A model generated the notes under the pieces. The model ran no database searches, was not told where the DNA came from, and saw only the letters and a list, made by a program, of their open reading frames with translations. From NCBI GenBank assembly GCA_963678675.1, contig OY783199.1:9384356-9448355 (forward strand): 64,000 nucleotides of DNA. The letters run 5' to 3'. Both the position numbers and the translations under genes were made by a program. The stretch is from Xiphydria camelus (lineage: Eukaryota > Arthropoda > Insecta > Hymenoptera > Xiphydriidae). This document shows, piece by piece, positions 1-13,697 of this stretch (within the stretch, counting starts at the first letter, position 1; the number at the start of each line of letters is the position of its first letter).

Positions 1-1460
1 CGTTTTTCGGATTCGCATGTAGCTAATGGACCGCAAGCTGCTGCATAGGTATGGTCATTTATGAGATGCGGATACAGAGGAACTGAGTGTGGTCGATGAG
101 CGTCGTGAGGATAATACGGATATTCTAGGTCTTTTTGGGTATAGGGGTAGCGGTACTTAAGGAAGGTCTTCAGTATTTTTACGAAAAATGAATGCAATGA
201 TGTACAGCTTTGAAATTTTGAGGGTATATTCATTAATTAGTTCTCAATAAATTCTCAAAATTTCAAAGACACTTACCGTATGCATTTTCGAGAAAAAAAT
301 AATAAAAACTTGAATTTCATCCTTTTTTCCGGGGTAGAGAAAGAAAAATTGCAATGGTTTACGGAAAAACTTGATTTAGAAATACATTCTTAGAAAGTTA
401 AATTTTATATTTCTACAATAAAAATGTCCACTAGCCGTACTAACTTTTGAGCAATAATTAACAAACAATCAGGTAACCTAGAATTTACTTTGAATGAGAT
501 ACAAATGGCGGTGAGACTTGGCAACGAAGATTCCCTTGACGCGCTTCGCGCATGCGCTGGAACACTGAGCGGGCACTTGCAGGCACTTTTTAAAATACAT
601 TTTCCTTTTACTCGTGACTGTTCTTGATGCTCCATCGCTTTCTTCAAATTTTTCTCTTCATAAAATAACAATGTACTTCACTTGCTTACACTCGTGAACC
701 CAGGACATAACCTCATTAATATATGACTTGTCATCACAACCGCGCAAGTTTTGATGGTAACGTTCCGATTTTACCGACCGGAACTAACCACTTGTTCCAG
801 AAAAGCGTGGTTATCAAGTTTATTCAATAAATCTAATTCATTTATAAAATTTGGAATTAATAATAATTTGTCAATTGGAAAAATAAAATCGAAGGTGCCA
901 AACTCAATGATAATCGAAAGAAACTATTTCAGAAGGTTTTCCGTAAGAATCATTGCATTTTTTAAAGTTAATACTTTTTTCTGCAAGTTGTAGCTGACTA
1001 TCGGCATCTTTGAAGTTTACCCCAACTCCTTACCCTTAAATTCAACTGGGGACCTTCCTTAAATGTGTAGGGAAGAATAGTGGTAGAATTTTAGTGGTAT
1101 CTAGGGATTATCGAAACTGTTATGTTTTACTCTACGTTATTTTAGTTATGCATCAGTCGTAATAAATTTTATCGTCCCAATCCCAATCCCAATTAATTAT
1201 TAACGTGTGCATTTCAGCATGGTCCGAAATTATTTTAAAAAGTCTTCTCAACATAGATGGTCGGAAAAGGACATGCAAGTTGCGGATCTTAGCGTTTGGC
1301 TGGTGTATGTGGCGCTCGCCTTGTTTATTCACCTAATTTTCATTCGCTTGATTTATTCTCATTTTTTTCAATGTATATGTAACCTGAGTTTTCTTTTCTT
1401 AAATGATTCGTGACAGTAAATCGCTTTTAATTCCATCAACTATGATTTTTTGACCGGTCC
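1..1460. other. No gene recognised
   Basis: AT-rich sequence with only short open frames and no recognisable protein motif on either strand. A stretch around 480-620 is less AT-rich but reads as nothing I know. No tRNA or repeat structure was noticed. Confidence 0.5.
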
Positions 1461-1501
1461 CTACTTTGCCCCGCCCTTAGGGCAAAGCGGGGAGAAAGTA
1501 G
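1461..1501. repeat. Short imperfect hairpin
   Basis: CTACTTTGCCCCGC is followed, after a 12 bp loop, by GCGGGGAGAAAGTAG, which pairs with it apart from a small bulge. It stands out because it is GC-rich in an AT-rich setting. It could be a solo fragment of a palindromic repeat; no function can be read from it. Confidence 0.5.
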
Positions 1502-1669
1502 TTTTTTCGTTAACAGTATATTATATTCAGGCGTTATTGAATATTACTATTTAAACATTTTTCACAAGAGCGATATCGATCAAGGAAGAGATACAAATTT
1601 GATTTACAATCAAGAGACACGGTAGTTTCTCGCGGCATGTTCGTTCAACTGTCGTCGCGGGCACCCGTG

Positions 1670-1677
1670 TATATATT

Positions 1678-1727
<50 letters not shown>

Positions 1728-1736
1728 TATATCTTT
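1670..1736. repeat. (AT)n microsatellite
   Basis: About 60 bp of almost pure TA dinucleotides inside module X. The equivalent place in the 24.2 kb copy lacks it, so it expanded after the copies separated. Confidence 0.9.
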
Positions 1737-2233
1737 ACAGGAAAAATGTCTGCGCCCTTCACCCCTCAATTTTTACATCGAATTTTCTCAATAAATATAT
1801 GGTTATAACTAAAACTATGCTTAGTTACGCCATATAAATTGATTATTCTCTATTGATAGAGACCAGAATAAATTCTATAAGTTACATATTAACAGAGATT
1901 CATCCTTAACAACGCGAAGCCACGCCCCTCGCGCCTAAGAGTCGAGAATTTTACGATTTCTCGGCCGATATCTATATGTCAAAATGTCACAAAAATTCCG
2001 GCAATCTTCGGCGATAGTCGGCCATGATCGGAAATGTGTATCCATAGATGCGATGAAACACACACACGCGCCATTGAATGTGTGAGATATATTCCGGCTT
2101 TCATCGTCGACTGTTCAGCGATGATCGGAAATGCGTAGACAAATGCGACCACACGCATACGCCATCAAATGTGTGTGAGAGAATATATATGTATGAATAC
2201 AAATGCCTGCATCTCCTTTCCTAATTACTTTAA

Positions 2234-2826
2234 CCCTCCAGTACCCGCTTGAAAATCTGTGACCCATTACCCGTTTCGGTCTCACAGACCGATGTCTCTT
2301 ATATGGGCAAGTTATATTATGATCGCTATTAATTTTTGATAGGAAGGTAATAATCACTAAAATCATAATTTATAAAAGGCATTTATTTGAAAAATAAGAG
2401 ATGATTATATTACAAAAGTAAATAATAAACTGAAGTTCAATTCTGGGTGTACCCCCACCAATATCAAACCAATATCAGTGACAAAACACATTACAATAAT
2501 GTTAGTCCTAAGAAATATATCAAAAAGTATCTTTTTCTCAAAAGAAACAATACAACAATCATACGTAAAATACCTACCTCTCGGAATTATTAAAAAAATT
2601 GTTATTAGAAGAATATAACACCGCTACCCGCTTCGGACTCACAGACCGAAAACACCGATAAATACTATACTTTTCTGCACAGATCTAACTCTCGTTTCAC
2701 ACTGGCTTCGAGCGCCTAGAACTAAGAAGGTACACGGGAGGGGAGCAGCTAGCGACTCTCAACTGTTTAAAACGACAAGTTAGAACACTGCGTCGGTCCT
2801 AGAGACCGTGAACGGGTACCGGAGGG
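2234..2826. mobile_element. piggyBac-like MITE, TTAA target duplication
   Basis: The 593 bp element begins CCCTCCAGTACCCG and ends with the complement of CCCTCCGGTACCCG. It is flanked by TTAA at 2230-2233 and 2827-2830. TTAA duplication and a CCC start are hallmarks of piggyBac-type elements. The related repeat at 59362-59378 lacks the insert and reads straight through a TTTTAA site, so the insertion is confirmed by an internal empty site. Subterminal motifs of the type ACCCG..TTCGG..TCACAGACCGA occur near 2266-2290 and 2625-2650. There is no transposase reading frame. Confidence 0.85.
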
Positions 2827-3179
2827 TTAAAAATATTGTTTCTTTTTCTATGAATTCAGAAAATTATAGCGAGCATTTCCATTACTGCAATTATTTCCAT
2901 GCACTAACATATACCTATTATGGTTTCATGCCGATTATATATGTTCAATTGCTCGTTTCATATGGTGACAGTAAATGTATCAAGCTGTCAAAATAGCTTA
3001 AAAAAAGAAGGAAATGACATGACTCTATATTATCGGCTATCGGATTATTTATACCTTACCGACTGCCGAAGTCAAATTTCAAGGTATCGGCCATAGGTAT
3101 GACTTTGATCGGTTTGCCCGCGGACATACGGCAGTTATTTATGGAAATCCTTTCACGAAAGAATTGTTCTGGGGAAAAT

Positions 3180-3995
3180 ACCGCATGTCCTATGGCCAAC
3201 CGCGCAGGTGAGCTGCGACCTGAATTCTTGACTTCGGCAGTATTTATGGTACAGTTAGAGTGGGCTTCAGACGAGTGCACTGCATAAGAACGAAAAGTGT
3301 CGACTGCTCTTCTAATAGCTGTCAATTCGGGAGATCGAAGCGTTTCGTGTAACCTCAAAATCGTAAAGTTTTGAATTAGTAGTGAATAATTTGTAGAAGT
3401 GATCAGAAATAATCATAAATAATCTTCCGAATTGACAGCCATCGGGAAATCAGACGACGCTTTTCGCTCTTACGCTGCGTTCTTACGAAAACTGTGAAAC
3501 GTCTGATCTCCCGATGGCTATCAATTCGGGAGATCGAAGTATAAGCTCGAAATCGTGAATCTTTGAATAAATGGTAAGTAATGTTCAGAAGTGAGAGTTA
3601 ACAATCATTCGGGTTTTTTCGATGTCCCACCGAATTACACGCCTCATGCCTATTTGTTTCAGAAATTATTTCCGCGCTAGTACCGCGCGTGTCTAGGAAG
3701 TAGTTTTACGAAGTGGCGTGAACGATACCTAAGGTGTCACAATTCGGAAGATTATTTATGATTATTTCTCATCACTCCTACAAATTATTCACTACTAATT
3801 CAAAACTTTACGATTTTGAGGTTACACGAAACGCTTCGATCTCCCGAATTGACAGCTATTAGAAGAGCAGTCGACACTTTTCGTTCTTATGCAGCGCACT
3901 CGTCTGAAGCCCACTCTAACTGTACCATAAATACTGCCGAAGTCAAGAATTCAGGTCGGAGCTCACCTGCGCGGTTGGCCATAAGACATGCGGTA
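3180..3995. repeat. Inverted repeat with ~250 bp arms
   Basis: 3180-3432 is the near-exact reverse complement of 3741-3995. The ~310 bp spacer has its own nested pair: GACAGCCATCGGGAAATCAG at 3436 and the complementary phrase near 3505-3525. Open frames on each arm are mirror images of one another, not a protein. The phrase TCAATTCGGGAGATCGAAG recurs at 3302, 3522, 3836 (as complement) and 56560, marking a wider repeat family. Confidence 0.85.
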
Positions 3996-4189
3996 TATAT
4001 ATTATCGAAATATTAATTATAAAATCATTTCAAAATATCACGAGAATAAATCAAAAGTAATGTGGTTATAATTAATTAACTCGTATCGGTATAAAATGTG
4101 AGACTTTAATTTTGTGGTAATAAAAAGCTATTCTCCTACACGTACATATTCTCCTCATGAATAAATTCCAAAAAGGAGTGAAATCTTGT

Positions 4190-4745
4190 CACAAAAACAG
4201 ATTCTCTGTAAAAAAAAAAAGGCGGCATGTTCATTTAGTGCCAACAAAATTGATACGTAAAATACTCTCCAAAAAAAGATTAGAAATCAATTAAAATCGC
4301 CATGTTCAAGATTTATATATAAAAATTAAAAGGCATCATTTGAAAGGAAAATTATTGTAAATCAAGTTACTAAAAAATTCGACAAAAAATTTATAAAAAA
4401 ATTTCATAAAAAAGAACTTGCCGCGTTTTTTTCCTTCAAAATAAAAAATTCAGACAGAAAATTATATTCGATGTGTATGCACTTATGATTTTAAATAAAT
4501 TCATACACTTATATGATACCACCAGTATGTAGTGGAAAAAATATGAAAATTTAAACGCGGCAAGTTCTTTTTTATGAAAATTTTTTAATACATTTTTTTC
4601 GTCGAATTTTTTAGTAACTTGATTTACAATAATTTTCCTTTCGAATGATGCCTTTTATTTTTTATATATAAATCTTGAACATGGCGATCTTAATTGACTT
4701 CTAATCTTTTTTGGAGATTATTTTAGGTATCAATTTTGTTGGCAT
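4190..4745. repeat. Y palindrome, copy 1
   Basis: The arm running to GAACTTGCCGCG near 4419 is repeated in reverse from CGCGGCAAGTTC near 4556. The arms are ~200-230 bp and contain many AT-rich homopolymers, with a ~115 bp loop. The same palindrome is at 17633-18350, and one arm is at 57490-57740. It is non-coding; probably a non-autonomous TIR or foldback element. Confidence 0.8.
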
Positions 4746-5303
4746 TAAAGAATACCAATACTGTGACCATGTTTGTCATCGTAGCTTTTATTCAAGTACA
4801 TTTTGATAAAATTTACCGATCATAAAATAATTCCTACAGTTCGGTACATTTTACTGTTACCGAATATATTTTATTATTCGTTTTATTAGTATTCACTAGA
4901 GAGTACTACGCGGGCTCTTGCTGCACTCTGAGAAATGTGTTCTTTTATTCTTCTATTTTTATTCTTTTATCTTTTTAAGTGTTAAATATTGCTACTGGAA
5001 GTATAATTCTACTACTCGTAACAGTAATTATCCTTGTGATTAGGTACTATAGAGTATTTTCATATCTGTATTTACAATAAATTTCTCTGTGTTACATTTT
5101 GAAATGTCAATTAATAACTGAAGTAGGTAACTATGCGAGGCATATCACGAATTGCAATAAATAATTTTATTAATTCGTCTATTCGCATAAGTGGTACAAA
5201 GAAGAAAGACTTATTTGGAAGAAGTACCTGGTCTTTAAAGATGACAAAATTCTATTCAAGAATTTTTTCTTGTAAGAACTGAATTATTTGTTTATCTTTT
5301 ATA
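4746..5303. other. No gene recognised
   Basis: AT-rich, with short frames only. Nothing recognised. Confidence 0.5.
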
Positions 5304-6067
5304 CAGGGTGGACCAGGTTAAACGTCATTTTTGTTTATATATAGAACAACAAAAAAGTAGACTTTCATAAGAAAATTTTTTTCAAAAATGTTTCCTAACA
5401 AAGATACAGGGTGTCAAAGTTTCGAAAAAAAAATGGTTTTCTCATCATAACTTCTAAACTACTTGATCGATTTCCATGGAATTTCGCACACATGCTAATG
5501 TAGAACAGCTCTAAGCAATAATGAAATAATTTTAAAAAATTCTCAAGTGGCGTAGATACTGGGGGCCGGTACCCCCCTTTCCCACTTCCAAATCTTCGGC
5601 GCCACTGGATATTTTGCAAAGAAAATTTAATTATTGGATTCCCCGTTTAATTTAAAGAAAAAAAAACACCCTTGCAAATTTTTGATTTGTGACTTCGTTT
5701 TTGAGATTTTTTCTTTAAATTAAACGGGGAATCCAATAATTAAATTTTCTTTGCAAAATATATTCAGTGGCGCCGAAGATTGGGAAGGAGGAAAGGGGGG
5801 TACCGGCCCCCAGTATCTACGCCACTGGAAAATTTGTAAAAATTATTTAATTATTACTTAGAGCTGTACGACATTAGCCTGTGAGGAAATTTCACGGAAA
5901 TCGATCAAGTAGTTTAGAAGTTTTATGAGAAAACCATTTTTTTCGAAACTTTGACACCCTGTATCTTTGTTAGGAAACATTTTTGAAAAAAATTTTCTTA
6001 TGAGTCTACTTTTTTGTTGTTGTTCTATCACATATAAAAAAAATGACGTTTAACCTGGTCCACCCTG
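5304..6067. mobile_element. Foldback element with ~370 bp arms
   Basis: Two arms (about 5304-5675 and 5710-6067) are reverse complements with few differences, around a loop of only ~35-40 bp. Termini read CAGGGTGGACCAGG and its complement, with TA on each side. A second CAGGGTGTCAAAG-type motif lies ~100 bp inside each end. Nothing codes for protein. The whole unit would fold into one long hairpin. TA flanks and the CAGGGTG end suggest a Tc1/mariner-type MITE. Confidence 0.8.
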
Positions 6068-6491
6068 TATAAGGATGGTGAAGAACTGAATTGGAAAGTA
6101 TGTCCTTTTTTACGACACTGATCTTACTTATTACTCTACTTTTTATTAGCAACTCTTTTGGTTTGAAATTAACTACTGCAGAGAAGGCCAGACAATTTCA
6201 GTAATGTTTGATATTCCTCCTGCTAACATATGTACATTTAATATTTTGTTTTTCATTCCCTAAGAATTCAAGATAGCTATGTACAAATAAGATTGTTTTT
6301 TTATTTGGATAATAAAATTTCAGTTCAACTCTCATGGTCGATTCAAACGTTCGGAGTAATCACCTCGGAACGGAGAACTTTTTAGAGCATACCGGATGCT
6401 ACGGTCAAATGAACTTCGCATCGATTATGAAACATCCAATGTAGTAAAGATGACTGTGCCGTGAAAAATGAACGAGAACTCCAAAAGCTCA
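6068..6491. other. No gene recognised
   Basis: AT-rich spacer between two TIR elements. No motif seen. Confidence 0.5.
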
Positions 6492-8889
6492 CACTGAGAA
6501 GAAAGTTTAGTTGAAAAAATTAAATATTTTTAGTTGGATGCAAATTGTTTATTTCAATCAATTATATGTTTAAATCAATTATTTCGGTCTTTACTAGGAA
6601 GAAATAATTGATTGATTCAAAGAATTGATTTCATTGCATGTAAACCGAATTAAATATATAGTTAGTTCAAGTAAAAATTAATTGTTCTAATTATACGGCT
6701 AGTTGAAATAGTAAGAAACAGTTTAATTGAAAACATGAAATGTACCCAATGAAACATTCAATGAACTGAACGTTCTGATATTATTGAAGGAATTAAATAT
6801 TTAATTACTTTAACACGTTCGTCGCCCAACGCGATTCGGTTGAGTTTACGGATTGTTAACGGATTCGCCTGAATTCGGGTACCTGGGGGTTTTTGGGGTC
6901 GCTGATTACTAATCCGAGGCCATAATTGCCAAACTAGTAGATGGCGCCACAATACGACGCATGCGCGGATCAAATGTCGACGTAAAATTGAGTAATTGCC
7001 CTGAATTCGGGTACCCGGGGGTTTTTGGGATCGCTGATTACGAATCCGAGACTAAAATTTCAAAATTCCTAGATGCCGCCACGATACGGCGCATGCGCGG
7101 ATCAAATCTCCGTATCGTGGCGCCATCTACTAATTTGGCAATTCTGGCCTCGGATTCGTAATCAGCGACCCCGAAAACCCCCGAGTACTCGAATTCAGGT
7201 CAATTCATTAACTTTTCGACATTATAAAGGATCCATTTTATCATAAATATAAATTAATAAAACGTATACTATAATGTATATATTTTTAATATTTCTATGT
7301 TGTATCCTAAATTTATATTTCAGTACTTAATCCATTAAATTCCTTTTAAAAATCCAACTGTGAAAATCATGTTTAACTTGAACAAGAAAAGCGTCACCCG
7401 TACGTGGGTGACGCGGCGCCGAACGTGTTAAAATGAAGATGACAACTATATTATGATGTGCTTGTTTTAATGGCCGTATATTTGTACAGCAATTAATTAT
7501 CTAATTACAACAGAGCAGTAAAATAGTTATTCCAACGAAATTTTAATCAAGTAAACGCACTTTTTCAACTACTTTTTTGGTCACTGAATGAAAAAATTAC
7601 TCGAAACAATGCTCAAATTTAATCCATAAAATAATAATGCCATTGAAGCAAATATATTAAGGTAGTCAATTATATCTTAATTTGAATGAACTATGTGATT
7701 TAGTTGAAATCAAGTACCTATCAAATCGAATAACGTGATGTAATTTTTGCAATTATATATATCATCAAATCAAAAAATCGTATTACATTGAATCAATGAA
7801 AATTTATGTAGATTAATTACATCACTTACGTGACGGCATTTTATTACTTCAAAGATTTAACAAATTATTTCAAATAACTACACTTTTTTGAAGTAATTAC
7901 ATTTCTTCTTATTTCAAGTAATGGCAGGTTTTTCAAATAAAATTACAAGAATTACAAGAATTGTTGATTCAGTTACTTCGCCCAAACAATTTGTTGTTTG
8001 AAATAAAGATAGGGAAAATTAAAATATCCTCTCTCTCTCTCTTCTAAGATATATATTTACATTATGAAATATCGTGGTCTAACCAAATAGATGTCAGTTA
8101 TAGACAACAATTGCTACTGTCTTCGAAGCAATTAAATAATTGCTTGCAGCAAGGGAATTATTCGCTGATGGGAGTACACATATTTGACTCCTTCAAAAAT
8201 ATATGCACTGTATTCGACAAAAAGTAGTGCGCGTGGCTTAGTTTGTTTAAAATTGTACATAGTTAGATGAGCTATTGATTCAGTTCAACGAAACGGTGTT
8301 TTGTTTCAAATGAATATACGGTAAATCAAGATATCGATTTAGTTGCTTCGATTAAATATTGAATCGTTGCAAATAAACGTTCAATGCGATTGCATTCAAT
8401 GGAACAAACAAAACTGCAATGCAACTATGTACTTCAGTAAGACTTTCAGATGGGTCGTTTAATGGAATTAAATGCTCTATTGAAGCAAACACTTTCTGCT
8501 ATATTCATGCGTGGATGTATTTGACTTTATCAATCACCATGACAGACAAGGAAGTGAATTATTTGTATCAAAGAAAATGTGACACATTCAAATAAATATT
8601 TGTTTCCTTTAATAATCCATGCAATTGTAACAAATAATCTCTTTATGCGAATAATCCTTGGTGCGGTTAATTAAAAAATGCATTTTTTAATTTAAAAAAT
8701 CCTGTAATCAGTTCAATGCTAATTCTGAATTGTTTCAAATAAAATTTAATAGTAGTAATCACGTTCATCCCCATTGAAACAATTACATCATTTTATTGTG
8801 AACAAACAATTACTTACGACCCCGCAAGTAATTTATATGGTGAATTCAATTAAATATTCATTGCTTCAATAAAAATTTCTTTCTCGGTG
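6492..8889. mobile_element. Non-autonomous TIR element, CACTGAGAA family
   Basis: The left end reads CACTGAGAAGAAAGTTT and the right end is the complement of CACCGAGAAAGAAATTT. The interior is ~1.8 kb of AT-rich sequence dominated by variants of TTCAATTAAAT and CAATTATTT, with no long open frame, plus the TTAA-flanked insert at 6814-7427. The same terminal motif bounds the 266 bp element at 62729-62994. Outer target duplication is not visible, so the ends are moderately certain. Confidence 0.6.
6814..7427. mobile_element. piggyBac-like MITE nested in the 6.5-8.9 kb element
   Basis: The 614 bp element is flanked by TTAA at 6810-6813 and 7428-7431. Its ends are CACGTTCGTCGCC and the complement of CACGTTCGGCGCC. 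Inside are three copies, one inverted, of a ~90 bp unit containing CGCTGATTACGAATCCGAG next to a GGGGGTTTTTGGG motif and ATGGCGCC-type sequence. The same module recurs at 38031-38550 and, diverged, in the 16.3 and 25.2 kb repeats. It has no coding capacity. Confidence 0.8.
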
Positions 8890-9299
8890 AATCTTTAAGA
8901 TAAATCGATAACACTGATTTCGAAAAAAATAATTGAAAAATTCTATCTTTATCCTCCGGGCAGGGATGACCACCCGTATTGTAAAACAATGGACATGAAT
9001 TTCGAAACTCCTGGAGCCATTTCGATGCAAATAATCCTTATCCCTTCGGACTCACCACCTGAAGGGGCTGAATTACATTTTTTATCACTGCTACCGATGC
9101 TTGCTTAAAAACTTACATCCCTTCTCTAATTTTCTGAAAAGTGCCAATCGTATATCTAATGACTCCTTCCTAGTTTTTTAAAAATCTACTCTTAGGACAG
9201 CATTTCTGGTCCAGTCTGTAAATTATAGTCATACATATTCTCACAATAAGATGTCGAATATCGGTACAATATCGAAGACCGGAGCGTAGTCACCTTATT
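8890..9299. other. No gene recognised
   Basis: AT-rich flank of the GC-rich island. No motif seen. Confidence 0.45.
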
Positions 9300-10415
9300 G
9301 GTTATTTGCTCACGGCAGGAAGGCGCTTGGATGGATTACTCAGGGATGCGTGACATCATAGAGCTCAAGGCAGCTTGGTGCGCGGCAAATCCCGAGACTC
9401 GAGCCTTTCGGCTAAGTCGAGCAGAGCGAAGAGGCGCAGTCTCTCCCGCTTTAAAAATCCCATCCTACATCCCTCCTCCTTCTCCGCTCTCCATACTCCC
9501 TCCCGAGGTGCCCTCGGCGTCGCGCGCGTATCCTAATATCCACGCTCCAACGGAGAAATTAATTTTACAGATTTGAGAGGCGCCTCCTTTCGTCGTCCTT
9601 TCCTCCCGCCGCGGTTCAGCCTGGCGTCTCTCCTCCCCCGACCACGCGGCATCGACCCACCGCGTAGATTCCGTCGCCGAAGTCTATATAGCCGGATTAA
9701 GATCGCGGAGAGGACTCCTAATGGGATCTCTCGCGCACTCGGCCGCCCCATTAATTGTTTTTCCCTTTTTACGGTGGATTTATGGTCTGCTCTTATTTAT
9801 TCACGCTTTAATTACCCTGCAGCCCCGAGGCGTGGCACGTAGGTGCGGGGCCAGGAAGGGGGGGGGGGGGGGGGCTCGGTCGCACGTCCCGAAACGAGAA
9901 ATTTCAGGAAGACTACAGATTAATGGGGGCGCGTCGGTTAGCGCGGCGGGTGCACACGCCGCCGCTCCCACCGTCGTAATACCGGCATAATAGGGGAAAC
10001 TCTTTAGAATAAAAAATCATCATTCATCCGACGCGCGCCCGTTGTTATTGCGAGCGGTGATCCGCGGGTCGTATTCGTTCGCCTCGTTATTTTTTTATTT
10101 ACCCATCTCATCGCAAAAGAGGATCGAACGGCGCGAATAGCCGCGGGGTGCATTCTGTCACCCCGTGGAAAGGTCCCCTCTCTGAATCCCACCACTCTCG
10201 ATTGTATATCTAAACAGTGGATCCTCTTGAGCGAAATTAAGAATTCCCCCACCTTCGTCCTTCGATCTTTAACGGTCTTTTAGTTAATTTCCTCCATCCC
10301 CTCCCACTTCATCTTATCCGACGAACGCGGTTTTCGAATTTCCGATGGATCGCCCGCAATTCCAGCACAGCTCGGCGCGGAGAGAAAGCGCGCCGGGGCA
10401 GGGGAGGGAAAATTA
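9300..10415. other. GC-rich, CpG-rich island, left half
   Basis: Composition changes abruptly from the AT-rich surroundings to CpG-rich sequence, including a G run at 9858-9874. Open frames of 80-90 codons exist but overlap on both strands, as expected from composition, and none matches a family I know. TCTATATAGCC near 9683 and TGACATCATA near 9350 are TATA-like and CRE-like, but single matches mean little. It may be regulatory or 5' untranslated sequence of a host gene lying outside the window. Confidence 0.4.
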
Positions 10416-11935
<1,520 letters not shown>

Positions 11936-11939
11936 TATT

Positions 11940-12262
11940 TAGAAAGTCACTTTGTTTAATTTTGTCTATTCTTTTCTATCTGAGTAATCCGACGTAATAC
12001 GAACCACATTAAAAACAATAACTTGGTTAAAATGTCAAAACGCATCTGTTTAAACGAGTAACTATTTTAACCAAAATACTAGTAGGTTTAACCAATTTTT
12101 TAGTCATTCTAATTACATTTTTAGTTATTCAAACTACATGTCTAGTTATTCTACTCAGAAAATAGTCAGTTTAACCAAACAGATGGAGGATCCTTATTTC
12201 GCCAAACGGTTATTAGATTTTGGTTAAGTTGACCTACAGGTTATTTTTCTCAGTATAGCAAC
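11940..12262. repeat. Diverged repeat related to 16020-16140
   Basis: Both places carry a run of related phrases: AACCAAAATACTAGTA, then TTAGTTATTC, then AGTCAGTTTAA or ATCAGTTTAA. The right end TTTTTCTCAGTATA resembles the CACTGAGA-type termini seen elsewhere in the window. Probably a decayed TIR element; the other end was not found. Confidence 0.45.
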
Positions 12263-12538
12263 TATCGGATTAGTGGAATTTCCAGATTATTAGAATTTGT
12301 AGGAGTAACACACTGAAATGATTATTTTACAATGTCTAGTTCAATTGTATTATTTTTTTCAGAATTATTGTATTATAAGGTATTTTGTTATACACTTCTA
12401 CTTTTTTGCATAACCGCCTGCTTGAAAATTTGATCACGTAATTTATATGAAAAACTTGCGTATTTTTAATAAGTATTATATAACCACCGTAAAATGTTTC
12501 CATATACAGGAATGAACCCATAACGACCGTCGTTTTAA

Positions 12539-13208
12539 AGTAGTATGGTCACTTTCCAAAGTGATCGTTGAGTGTCCGTAAAAAAAGTCATCAAAAAACT
12601 ATGATTTATAATTGAAAATTCTCTTTGTGAATTATAAAATTTATGACCATAAGAATTAGTCGATTATTTTGATTATTTTTCGCTTATTATTCAAATAATG
12701 TGCCTCCTTTGACTAGCGTATTTTTATGTGTGGCAACGCATATTATCAATGGGCTCGTTGCCCAGTAGAGAAAACCACGATACACTCAAACGTTTGAGTG
12801 TGTCGAGGGGAAAACGAGATCTGAAATGCACGCTTGAACCCACTCCACTGACGCGACGTTGCCGCATCTACTCGACGCGCTATTTCCGAACACCGAGAAG
12901 CAGAAATTAGTTATAACTAAAGTATCAAACGGTCAATAATTTTCATCAATGGGTGTAAATTTTTGTTTTTTTCCCCGTTTTTTTGGTATATTTTTTATAT
13001 TTTAATCTTGGATTTTACATACAAACCCAAAAAAATGTGTCTTGCCCATAAGACTCTGGGTTATTTTCTACTCGGTAATTAATTTTTATCAGACATACTA
13101 AACGGTCAATCTACCCCAAATTGCACCAGGAGGTTTCTATTGATATTAGCCTGCATACATAATTATTTCATATTTAAATCTTGGAAATCGATTCATGACC
13201 ATACTACT
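12539..13208. mobile_element. TIR element, probable TTAA target
   Basis: The ends AGTAGTATGGTCA and its exact complement are each preceded or followed by TTAA (12535-12538 and 13209-13212); with the flanks, the match is 18 bp long and perfect. The 670 bp interior is AT-rich and non-coding. The TTAA could be a piggyBac-type duplication, but the AGTAG start is not typical, so the superfamily is open. Confidence 0.65.
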
Positions 13209-13212
13209 TTAA

Positions 13213-13697
13213 ACGCTCTGCAAACGACACATACTTTGCTGTGGCGTTAAAAAGGCGGAAAGTGCTGGACTACTAGACGTGTCGGAGTATCGAGATGTTA
13301 GATTACCGAAAGTGCGCTATACTTAAAAATGTGTATTAATGAGGGAAGACCGATAGAGAGAGTTTAGTGCCGATGCGAATTTTCATTGCAGTGTAATTGT
13401 GAAACATCTTGCGTAATTTAAAAAAAAATCGTTTCAAAACGTTGAATGAGGTGTAACCTTTTCTTCGCGGCGAAATAAGATACACGGGCATTTCATGATT
13501 GGAAACTCTTTTCTCTCGATATAATTTTTAATGAAATTAAATGAAATTTAATGAAAGAATAGTTACGCACGCGGAGTTGGAAAGACGAACGTTGCATACT
13601 TTGGTGACCGCGTCATGCGCGCTCGGGTCATCGGGACTGGATAAAATACGGAATTTTTTGAGAATTAAAATAACTCTTTTATCTCGGTGCATTGATC
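13213..13697. other. No gene recognised
   Basis: A short open frame crosses into the left arm of the next inverted repeat but shows no family motif. Confidence 0.45.

Larger units (their letters stand above)
1615..4745 (-). mobile_element. Composite interspersed repeat X-Z-Y, copy 1
   Basis: This block matches, in reverse complement, the block at 57385-59843. Module X (1615-2215) also matches 23845-24312. Module Z is about 2831-3200 and module Y about 4018-4745; Y also matches 17633-18520. Module order is conserved between the two long copies, so this is one old repeat family rather than chance neighbours. X carries shared phrases such as GCCACGCCCC and the line ending ACACGGGTG. No coding sequence survives. 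A TTAA-flanked element (2234-2826) and an inverted repeat (3180-3995) lie inside. True outer ends and superfamily are not resolved. Confidence 0.75.

Noticed and set aside
3056..4016. Mirror-image 66-100-codon frames with nearly identical proteins
   Set aside because: They lie on the two arms of an inverted repeat, so identity reflects DNA duplication. No known domain.
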